From assembly GCF_009865405.1 (NCBI RefSeq), contig NZ_WWJY01000167.1:1-60010 (forward strand): a DNA stretch of 60,010 bases, written 5' to 3'. The position numbers and the translations under genes are program-made. Source of the DNA: Streptomyces sp. SID3212 (GTDB lineage: Bacteria; Actinomycetota; Actinomycetes; Streptomycetales; Streptomycetaceae). The notes beneath the pieces were generated by a model. The model did no database searches and was not told where the DNA came from. It was given only the letters and a program-made list of their open reading frames with translations. Below, piece by piece: positions 15,953 through 23,518 of the stretch. Numbering within the stretch: position 1 is the first letter of the stretch; each line of letters begins with the position of its first letter.

Positions 15953-17254
15953 ATGAAGCTTTCCCGTATGGCCGCCCCCGTCGCGGCGCTGGTGCTCGCC
16001 GGCCTGACGGCCTCCGCCTGCGCTCCGCAGACGTCCGACAACACCGCGACGAAGGACGAGAAGAGCGGCACGCTCCGCGTGTGGCTCTTCCAGGAGGTCA
16101 ACAACAAGCCCAAGGAGCAGGTCGTCGACGGCGCCGTCAAGGCGTTCCGCGCGGAGCACAAGGGCACGAAGGTCGAGATCGAGTACATCCCCGTCGAGAC
16201 CCGCGCCCAGCGGATCAAGGCCGCGTTCAACGACCCGAAGAGCGCACCCGACCTGGTCGAGTACGGCAACACCGACACGGCCGGGTACGTGAAGGACGGC
16301 GGACTCGCCGACGTCACCGCGGAGTTCGGCGCCTGGGACGAGGCCAAGGACACCGACCCCACGGCGAAGCAGTCCGTCACGGTGGACGGGAAGATCTACG
16401 GGGCGCCGCTGTTCGTCGGCGTCCGCGCCCTGTACTACCGCACCGACGTCTTCAAGGAGTTGGGACTCTCCGCCCCCAAGTCCCAGGCCGAGCTGATATC
16501 CACCGCCAAGAAGATCCACAAGAAGAAGCCCGCCCTGTACGGCCTCGCCGTCGGCGGCGCGTACACCTACGGCGCCATGCCGTTCGTCTGGTCGAACGGC
16601 GGCGAACTCGCCGAGGAGAGCGGCGGTACGTACAAGGCCGCCGTCAACAGCCCCGCCGCCCGCAAGGGCATCGCCGCCTACACCTCCCTCTTCGGCGACG
16701 ACAACTGTCCCGCCGCCAAGTGCGCCTCCATGGGAGGCAACGCGACCGTCACCGCCTTCGCCTCCGGCCAGGCCGCGATGGCGATCGGCGGCGACTTCAG
16801 CCACCAGGCCGTCGAGGCCGGCACCGTCAAGGGCAAGTACGCGGTCGTCCCGCTCCCGGGCGTCGAGGCCGGCTCCATCGCCCCCGCGTTCGCCGGCGGC
16901 AACAACATCGGCGTCCTCAGGAGCAGCGCCCACCGCACCCTCGCCGTCGACCTGATGAAGTCGTTCACCAGCAAGGACACCCAGGCCAAGCTGTTCGACG
17001 CGATGGGCTTCCTGCCCACGTACACGGACGTCCTCGCCGCCTCCGCCCAGAAGCAGCCGTTCGTCGCCCCCTTCGTCAAGACCCTCGGCGCGGGCGCCAA
17101 GTTCGTCCCCGCCTCCGCCGGCTGGTCCCAGATCGACTCCTCGCTGGTCCTGCCGACGATGTTCCAGGAGATCGTCAGCGGCCGTAAGGACGTCAAGGCC
17201 GCGTCCGACGACGCGGCGAAGAAGATGGACGCGGCGTTCGCGTCCGCGGGCTGA
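15953..17254 (+). CDS. Sugar ABC transporter substrate-binding lipoprotein
   Basis: The protein begins MKLSRMAAPVAALVLAGLTA followed by SAC, a lipoprotein signal with the lipidated Cys at residue 23, then the family-1 binding-protein fold (GTLRVWLFQEVNN, FNDPKSAPDLVEYGNTD, YGAPLFVGVRALYYRTDVF, AFASGQAAMAIGGDF). The chosen ATG follows AGGGA by 8 bases. Together with the next two genes it forms an importer of the carbohydrate-uptake-1 type. The DasR box and the downstream hexosaminidase point to N-acetylglucosamine-containing oligosaccharides as cargo. No ATPase gene is present, so the shared MsiK ATPase is presumed. Confidence 0.85.
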   Translation: MKLSRMAAPVAALVLAGLTASACAPQTSDNTATKDEKSGTLRVWLFQEVNNKPKEQVVDGAVKAFRAEHKGTKVEIEYIPVETRAQRIKAAFNDPKSAPDLVEYGNTDTAGYVKDGGLADVTAEFGAWDEAKDTDPTAKQSVTVDGKIYGAPLFVGVRALYYRTDVFKELGLSAPKSQAELISTAKKIHKKKPALYGLAVGGAYTYGAMPFVWSNGGELAEESGGTYKAAVNSPAARKGIAAYTSLFGDDNCPAAKCASMGGNATVTAFASGQAAMAIGGDFSHQAVEAGTVKGKYAVVPLPGVEAGSIAPAFAGGNNIGVLRSSAHRTLAVDLMKSFTSKDTQAKLFDAMGFLPTYTDVLAASAQKQPFVAPFVKTLGAGAKFVPASAGWSQIDSSLVLPTMFQEIVSGRKDVKAASDDAAKKMDAAFASAG

Positions 17255-17259
17255 ACCGG

Positions 17260-18255
17260 ATGACGTCCCCCACCGGCCACGCGCCACGCCCCCGGACGCC
17301 GGAGAGGCCGGAAAAAGCCCTCCCGGCGGCCGGGGGCGCGGCCCCCCGCCGCACACCCCGCCGAGGCCCCCGGCGCGCCGGCCAGGGCGGCTGGACCCCG
17401 TGGCTCTACCTCGCGCCCGCCCTCGTCGTCCTCGGCGGCCTGCTCGTCTACCCGATCTACCAACTGGGCCTGATCTCCTTCCTGGAGTACACCCAGGCCC
17501 AGGTCAGCGGCGGGCAGCCCACCACCTTCCAGGGCTTCGGGAACTACGCCACGCTCTTCCGCGACAGCCAGTTCTGGCAGGTCCTGCTCGCCACCGTGCT
17601 GTTCGCCGCCGCGTGTGTCGTCACCACGCTCGGCCTCGGCTGCGCCCTCGCCGTTCTCCTGACCCGCGTACGGGCCCTGCCGCGCCTCGCGCTGATGCTC
17701 GCCGCCCTCGGCGCCTGGGCCACCCCCGCGATCACCGGCTCCACGGTCTTCGTCTTCCTCTTCGACCCCGACTACGGGCCGGTCAACCGGGTGTTCGGCC
17801 TCGGCGACTTCTCCTGGACGTACGGGCGCTACAGCGCCTTCACGCTCGTCCTGCTCGAAGTCGTCTGGTGTTCCTTCCCGTTCGTCATGGTCACCGTCTA
17901 CGCGGGCATCAAGGCCATCCCCGGCGAGGTGCTGGAGGCGGCCTCGCTCGACGGCGCCTCGCAGTGGCGGATCTGGCGGTCCGTCACCGCGCCGATGCTG
18001 CGCCCGATCCTGGTCGTCGTCACCATCCAGTCGATCATCTGGGACTTCAAGGTCTTCACCCAGATCTATGTGATGACCAACGGCGGCGGAATCGCCGGCC
18101 AGAATCTCGTCCTCAATGTCTACGCGTATCAAAAGGCCTTCGCGTCCTCCCAGTACAGCCTGGGCTCGGCCATCGGCGTGGTCATGCTGCTGATTCTGCT
18201 GGCGGTCACGCTCGTCTATCTGCGGCTGCTGCGCCGCCGGGGGGAAGAACTGTGA
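17260..18255 (+). CDS. Sugar ABC transporter permease (MalF type)
   Basis: After a proline/arginine-rich cytosolic N-terminus of about 45 residues there are six transmembrane helices and the EAA loop EVLEAASLDGASQWRIWRSV near residue 225, which docks the ATPase. The start lies 5 bases after the binding-protein stop and its stop overlaps the next permease start by GTGA, so the three genes are one transcript. Confidence 0.88.
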   Translation: MTSPTGHAPRPRTPERPEKALPAAGGAAPRRTPRRGPRRAGQGGWTPWLYLAPALVVLGGLLVYPIYQLGLISFLEYTQAQVSGGQPTTFQGFGNYATLFRDSQFWQVLLATVLFAAACVVTTLGLGCALAVLLTRVRALPRLALMLAALGAWATPAITGSTVFVFLFDPDYGPVNRVFGLGDFSWTYGRYSAFTLVLLEVVWCSFPFVMVTVYAGIKAIPGEVLEAASLDGASQWRIWRSVTAPMLRPILVVVTIQSIIWDFKVFTQIYVMTNGGGIAGQNLVLNVYAYQKAFASSQYSLGSAIGVVMLLILLAVTLVYLRLLRRRGEEL

Positions 18256-19091
18256 ACCTGCCGCGCGTCCGCCGCCCGTGGCGCCTCGCCGCCGAGGCAT
18301 CCGCCCTGGTCATCGCCGTCGTGGTGGCGTTTCCGCTGTACTGGATGGTTCTCTCCGCGTTCAAACCGGCAGGTGAGATCCAATCCACCCGGCCGCGTCC
18401 TTGGACGCTGTCCCCGTCGCTCGACTCGTTCCGCCGCGTCTTCGAACAGCAGGAATTCGGCCGGTACTTCCTCAACAGCCTGCTCGTCGCGGGCACGGTC
18501 GTGATCGTCTCCGCGCTGGTCGCCTTTCTCGCGGCCACGGCGGTCACCCGTTTCCGTTTCCGCTTCCGTACGACCCTGCTCGTCATGTTCCTCGTCGCGC
18601 AGATGGTGCCGATCGAGGCGCTCACCATCCCGCTGTTCTTCCAGATGCGTGACCTCGGCCTGCTCAATACGCTCGGCTCGCTGATCCTGCCGCATCTCGC
18701 GTTCTCGCTGCCGTTCGCGATCTGGATGCTGCGCGGATTCGTCAAGGCGGTCCCGGACGCGCTGGAGGAAGCCGCGTACATCGACGGCGCGAGCCGTACC
18801 CGATTCCTGTGGCAGATCCTCTTCCCACTGGTGTTCCCCGGGCTGGTCGCGACGAGTGTCTTCTCCTTCATCTCCACCTGGAACGACTTCCTTTTCGCCA
18901 AGTCCTTCATCATCAGTGACACGTCCCAGTCGACGCTTCCCATGGCGCTGCTCGTCTTCTTCAAACCCGACGAGAACGACTGGGGCGGGATCATGGCGGG
19001 CTCCACCGTCATGACCGTTCCCGTGCTCGTCTTCTTCGTGCTCGTACAACGGCGGCTGGTCTCCGGACTGGGCGGCGCGGTCAAGGACTGA
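18252..19091 (+). CDS. Sugar ABC transporter permease (MalG type)
   Basis: The 279-aa protein has the MalG-type first helix (FPLYWMVLSAFKP), six helices in total and the EAA loop DALEEAAYIDGASRTRFLWQ. The GTG start overlaps the preceding stop. It pairs with the MalF-type subunit to form the channel. The 80 bases after its stop are a run of imperfect CAGAGAGCCC-like repeats before the hexosaminidase gene. Confidence 0.88.
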   Translation: MNLPRVRRPWRLAAEASALVIAVVVAFPLYWMVLSAFKPAGEIQSTRPRPWTLSPSLDSFRRVFEQQEFGRYFLNSLLVAGTVVIVSALVAFLAATAVTRFRFRFRTTLLVMFLVAQMVPIEALTIPLFFQMRDLGLLNTLGSLILPHLAFSLPFAIWMLRGFVKAVPDALEEAAYIDGASRTRFLWQILFPLVFPGLVATSVFSFISTWNDFLFAKSFIISDTSQSTLPMALLVFFKPDENDWGGIMAGSTVMTVPVLVFFVLVQRRLVSGLGGAVKD

Positions 19092-19171
19092 CAGAGACCC
19101 CAGAGAGCCTTCAGAGAGCCCCCAGAAAGCCCCCGGAGAGAACCCGGTGAGAACCCAGTGAGGACCGACCC

Positions 19172-20803
19172 ATGGATCTGATTCCCGACCCCCGGCACAC
19201 CTGGCCGGCCCCACAGGGCACCGACCCGTTCCCGCTCGACGACGGCACGACGATCGACGCGGGCCCCGGCACGGAGGGCGTCGCCCGCTGGTTCCGTACG
19301 ACCGTCGGCGCCGCGACCGGGCTGCCGCTCGCGGACGGCGCCGAGGACGGCAACAGCATCGCCCTGGAGATCAGCCCCGAAGTGGAGCGCCGGCTCGGCC
19401 CCGAGGGCTACCGGATCACCGCCGACGCGCGGGCGGTACGGATCGAGGGCGGCGGCCCCGCCGGCGTGTTCTGGGGCGCCCAGACCCTCCGCCAGCTCCT
19501 CGGGCCCGACGCGTACCGCGCCGCCCCGGTGGACCCCGCGCGGCAGTGGTCCGTCCCGGCCACGGTCGTCGAGGACGCCCCCCGCTTCGGCTGGCGCGGC
19601 CTGATGCTCGACGTGTCACGCCACTTCATGTCCAAGGACGGCGTCCTGCGCTATCTGGACCTGCTCGCCGCCCACAAGCTGAATGTCTTCCACTTCCACC
19701 TCACCGACGACCAGGGCTGGCGCATCGAGATCAAGCGCTATCCGAAACTGACGGAGACCGGCGCCTGGCGGGGCCGTACCAAATGGGGACACCGCGCCTC
19801 GGAGCTGTGGGAGGAGAAACCGCACGGCGGTTACTACACGCAGGACGACATCCGCGAGATCGTCGCGTACGCCGGCGAACGGCATATCACCGTCGTCCCG
19901 GAAATCGACATCCCCGGGCATTCGCAGGCCGCCATCGCCGCCTATCCCGAACTCGGCAACACCGATGTCGTCGACACGGCCGCGCTCACCGTCTGGGACA
20001 CCTGGGGCGTCAACGCGAACGTCCTCGCCCCCACCGACCACACCCTGCGCTTCTACGAGGGCGTCTTCGAGGAGGTGCTCGCCCTCTTCCCCTCCACCTT
20101 CATCCACGTCGGCGGCGACGAGTGCCGCAAGGAGCAGTGGAAGGACTCCGCGGCGGCCCAACTCCGCATCGAGGAGAACGGCCTGGCCAACGAGGACGAG
20201 CTCCAGGCCTGGTTCATCCACCACTTCGACGCGTGGCTCACCGCGCGCGGCCGGCGGCTGATCGGCTGGGACGAGATCCTCGAAGGCGGCCTCGCGCCCG
20301 GCGCCGCCGTGTCGTCCTGGCGCGGCTACGGGGGCGGCATCGCGGCCGCCCGGGCCGGCCACGACGTGGTCATGTGCCCGGAGCAGCACGTCTACCTGGA
20401 CCACCGTCAGGCCGCGGGCGAGGACGAACCGATGCCCATCGGGTACGTCAGGACCCTGGAGGACGTCTACCGCTTTGAACCCGTGCCCGCCGACCTCACC
20501 GAGGAGGAGGCGAAGCACGTCCTCGGCACGCAGGCCAACGTCTGGACCGAGGTGATGCAGGACCGTTCGCGTGTCGACTACCAGGTCTTCCCCCGGCTCG
20601 CGGCCTTCGCCGAGGTCGCGTGGTCCGAACTCCCGGCCCCCGCCGAGCGGGACTTCGAGGACTTCGAGCAGCGGATGACCGAGCACTACCGGCGGCTGGA
20701 CGTCCTGGGGGTCGAATACCGGCCGCCCGGGGGCCCGTTGCCGTGGCAGCGGAGGCCCGGGGTGCTCGGACGCCCGATCGAGGGGCTGCCTCCGATCGTG
20801 TGA
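19172..20803 (+). CDS. Beta-N-acetylhexosaminidase, glycoside hydrolase family 20
   Basis: The 543-aa enzyme has an N-terminal GH20b-like domain and a TIM barrel with GWRGLMLDVSRHFMSKDGV, KLNVFHFHLTDDQGWRIEIK, VPEIDIPGHSQAAIAAYPEL and the catalytic Asp-Glu in FIHVGGDECRKEQW. It removes terminal GlcNAc/GalNAc by substrate-assisted catalysis. There is no signal peptide, so it should act in the cytosol on oligosaccharides brought in by the upstream importer, for example chitobiose. Confidence 0.92.
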   Translation: MDLIPDPRHTWPAPQGTDPFPLDDGTTIDAGPGTEGVARWFRTTVGAATGLPLADGAEDGNSIALEISPEVERRLGPEGYRITADARAVRIEGGGPAGVFWGAQTLRQLLGPDAYRAAPVDPARQWSVPATVVEDAPRFGWRGLMLDVSRHFMSKDGVLRYLDLLAAHKLNVFHFHLTDDQGWRIEIKRYPKLTETGAWRGRTKWGHRASELWEEKPHGGYYTQDDIREIVAYAGERHITVVPEIDIPGHSQAAIAAYPELGNTDVVDTAALTVWDTWGVNANVLAPTDHTLRFYEGVFEEVLALFPSTFIHVGGDECRKEQWKDSAAAQLRIEENGLANEDELQAWFIHHFDAWLTARGRRLIGWDEILEGGLAPGAAVSSWRGYGGGIAAARAGHDVVMCPEQHVYLDHRQAAGEDEPMPIGYVRTLEDVYRFEPVPADLTEEEAKHVLGTQANVWTEVMQDRSRVDYQVFPRLAAFAEVAWSELPAPAERDFEDFEQRMTEHYRRLDVLGVEYRPPGGPLPWQRRPGVLGRPIEGLPPIV

Positions 20804-21134
20804 GCCGTGCGGGGGTGGTCGCCCCGTCCCCGCCCCCGCCGGGGCCCTGTTCCCCGCGGCTCCCCGACGTGTCCCGACGCATGCCCGCCGTATCCCCGTC
20901 AAGGGCGCGTGGCGCCGCGAACGCCGGGGAGTGGTGGGGTGCGTGAGGTGCGGAAGACGGGGTGAACCGGACCTTTGCCCTGGCCGGGGACGGATCAGCC
21001 CTTCGTGGACCCTCGCGGCGGTCGGCTCCGAAGATGTGCCAGAGTTGCCACGTCCGGGCTGTGAGCACGTACGGTACGGCAACACAGGTACCGGTACGGC
21101 AACACATGCGGGACACCGGAAAGGGGCAGCTGGG
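20804..21134 (+). other. Intergenic region with a 15-bp direct repeat before the molybdenum hydroxylase operon
   Basis: No gene is supported here. CGGTACGGCAACACA occurs at 21072-21086 and again at 21092-21106, a 20-bp period (two helical turns), 29 bases before the TTG start of the next gene. This is a plausible regulator-binding site. Confidence 0.45.
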
Positions 21135-22031
21135 TTGACCACGCACGCACCGCAGACGGCGCAGTCCGTGACGCTGCCGGCCTCGCTCGACGAGGCCGTG
21201 GCGGCGCTCACCGCGATGCCCGCCGCCGTACCCGTCGCAGGGGGAACCGACCTGATGGCGGCCGTCAACAGAGGCCTCCTGCGGCCCGCCGGACTCGTCG
21301 GCCTCGGCCGGATCAGCGAGCTGCGCGGCTGGCACTACCAGGACGGCCACGCCCTCCTCGGCGCCGGTCTCACCCACGCGCGCATGGGCAGGCCCGACTT
21401 CGCGGCCCTCATCCCCGCGCTCGCCGCGTCCGCGCGCGCCGCGGGCCCGCCCCAGATCCGCAACGCCGGGACGCTCGGCGGGAACATCGCCACCGCCGCG
21501 CCGACCGGTGACGCCCTGCCCGTGCTCGCCGCCCTGGAAGCCGACCTCGTGGTCGCGGGACCGGGCGGCGCGCGCCGCGAGATCCCCGTCACGCACCTGC
21601 TCGCCGGGCGCGAGATGCTGGCGCCCGCCGAGCTGATCGGCTTCGTCCGCGTGCCGTTGCTGCACGCCCCCCAGGTCTTCCTCAAGGCGACCGGCCGGAC
21701 CGGCCCCGGCCGCGCCACCGCCTCCGTCGCCGTGGTCCTCGACCCGGCGCGGCGCGGCGTGCGCTGCGCGGTCGGGGCGATCGCGCCGATGCCCCTGCGC
21801 CCGCTGGAGGCGGAGCGGTGGATCGGCTCGCTGATCGACTGGGACGGCGCGCGCGGGCTCACGCAGGAGGCCCTGGCGGCCTTCGGCGAGTACGTGGCCG
21901 CCGCGTGCGTCCCGGACCCGGCGCCACCCGCCGACGGGAGCGAGCCGCCCGCGCTCGCCCCCGCCGTACTGCACCTGCGGCGTACCGTCGCCGCGCTGGC
22001 CCGGCGAGCACTGGGGAGGGCCCTGTCGTGA
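21135..22031 (+). CDS. Molybdenum hydroxylase FAD-binding (medium) subunit, CoxM/XdhB type
   Basis: The protein shows the FAD-binding PCMH signatures VPVAGGTDLMAAVNRG, LGAGLTHARM and IRNAGTLGGNIATAAPTGDALPVLAAL. It should pass electrons from the iron-sulfur subunit to FAD in a xanthine-dehydrogenase-family complex. The TTG start is chosen for AAGGGG upstream and lack of conservation before it. The stop overlaps the next start (GTGA). Confidence 0.85.
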   Translation: MTTHAPQTAQSVTLPASLDEAVAALTAMPAAVPVAGGTDLMAAVNRGLLRPAGLVGLGRISELRGWHYQDGHALLGAGLTHARMGRPDFAALIPALAASARAAGPPQIRNAGTLGGNIATAAPTGDALPVLAALEADLVVAGPGGARREIPVTHLLAGREMLAPAELIGFVRVPLLHAPQVFLKATGRTGPGRATASVAVVLDPARRGVRCAVGAIAPMPLRPLEAERWIGSLIDWDGARGLTQEALAAFGEYVAAACVPDPAPPADGSEPPALAPAVLHLRRTVAALARRALGRALS

Positions 22032-23518
22032 GCACCAACGAGCATTCCGGTACGGGTTCCGGATCCGGTCCCGGCGGTCAGCAGGGGCACGGCGGCTGGC
22101 AGCCGGTCGAGCACGGCGGCGAGTACGACGCCGAGTCGACCGCGTTCGTGCAGCTGCCGCCCGAGGACTTCATGGACGCGCCGCTGGCCGCGCCGGGCCA
22201 CGGTTACGTACCGCCGCAGATCGTCCCGCTGACGCCCGCCGCGGACCCCTCCGTACCGGATCACATGCGCTGGCCCGAGCCGCAGCAGCAGGGCGGGCAG
22301 GGGCAGGTGTACGACACGTCGTACGACCCGCGGGCGACGGGGCACTGGAGCTTCGGCGACGGCGGGCAGCAGACGGGCCAGGGGCAGGGCGCCGGGCCGA
22401 CGGGTCAGGGCGCTGGTCAGCCTGCTGGCCAGGGACAAGGCCAGGGGCAGGGCGGGGGGACGGACGGCCGGGGGAGCGCCCTCGCGGACGGTCCCGCGCA
22501 GGGCGGCGGGGCCCCCTCCGAGCTGACCGGCGAGTGGACCATTCCGGTCGCCCAGGGCGACCTTCCGGACGAGTCGGGGGAGTTCAGCGCCTCGGTCCTC
22601 GCCTCGCAGTGGGGCGGCGGCACCCCGCCCGCGACCCTCCCCGGCGGCGCGGCGGCCCCGTGGGCGCCGCTCCCCGAGACCGACGCGTACGCGGACGGCC
22701 CTCCTCCGGCCGATGCCCCGGGGGACGCTTCGGCGGAGCCCGAGCAGCACCCTTCGGACGACGCCGCCGCCGACACCGCGCCGCCCGAGGCCGACCTCGT
22801 ACCGGACGCGGACGCGGAGCCCGTACCGGACACCGACACCGAGCCCGCGCCCCTCACCAGCAGCAACAACAGCACCGAACACCCGGCCGGCTCCTACGTC
22901 CTGCGTGTCAACGGCGCCGACCGCCCCGTCACCGACGCCTGGATCGGCGAGTCCCTGCTGTACGTGCTCCGCGAGCGCCTCGGCCTCGCGGGCGCCAAGG
23001 ACGGCTGCGCCCAGGGCGAGTGCGGCGCCTGCAACGTGCAGGTCGACGGCCGGCTCGTCGCCTCCTGCCTCGTGCCCGCCGCCACGGCGGCCGGCTCCGA
23101 GGTCCGTACGGTCGAAGGCCTCGCGGTCGACGGCGAACCCTCCGACGTCCAGCGGGCGCTGGCCAAGTGCGGCGCGGTGCAGTGCGGTTTCTGCATCCCC
23201 GGCATGGCGATGACCGTGCACGACCTCCTGGAGGGCAACCACGCCCCCACCGAACTGGAGACCCGGCAGGCGCTGTGCGGCAACCTCTGCCGCTGCTCCG
23301 GCTACCGGGGCGTCCTCGACGCCGTGAACGAGGTCGCCGCGGAGCGCGCCGCCAGCGCGGAGGCCGCCGCGGTCGCCTCCGAGGAGGCACGCGTCCCGCA
23401 CCAGGCGTCCGCCGGGGCGGGCGGCGCGCAGCACCAGCGCGCGAATCCCCACTCGCCCGCGAACTCCCACTCGTCCGCGAACTCCCACCCGCACTCGCAC
23501 GACGGAGGCATGGCGTGA
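22028..23518 (+). CDS. Molybdenum hydroxylase 2Fe-2S (small) subunit with long low-complexity extensions
   Basis: Residues about 295-450 form the CoxS-type small subunit with both clusters: DGCAQGECGACNVQVDG...SC for the plant-type cluster and QCGFCIPGM...CGNLCRCSGY for the second. The family is normally about 160 aa; this protein is 496 aa. The N-terminal 290 residues are Gly/Gln/Asp/Pro-rich (QGQGAGPTGQGAGQPAGQG) and the C-terminus is a repeat of NSHSSANSHPHSH type, rich in His. The reading frame is continuous, overlaps both neighbours by GTGA and has normal codon bias, so the fusion looks real rather than a gene-calling error. Confidence 0.85.
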   Translation: MSTNEHSGTGSGSGPGGQQGHGGWQPVEHGGEYDAESTAFVQLPPEDFMDAPLAAPGHGYVPPQIVPLTPAADPSVPDHMRWPEPQQQGGQGQVYDTSYDPRATGHWSFGDGGQQTGQGQGAGPTGQGAGQPAGQGQGQGQGGGTDGRGSALADGPAQGGGAPSELTGEWTIPVAQGDLPDESGEFSASVLASQWGGGTPPATLPGGAAAPWAPLPETDAYADGPPPADAPGDASAEPEQHPSDDAAADTAPPEADLVPDADAEPVPDTDTEPAPLTSSNNSTEHPAGSYVLRVNGADRPVTDAWIGESLLYVLRERLGLAGAKDGCAQGECGACNVQVDGRLVASCLVPAATAAGSEVRTVEGLAVDGEPSDVQRALAKCGAVQCGFCIPGMAMTVHDLLEGNHAPTELETRQALCGNLCRCSGYRGVLDAVNEVAAERAASAEAAAVASEEARVPHQASAGAGGAQHQRANPHSPANSHSSANSHPHSHDGGMA

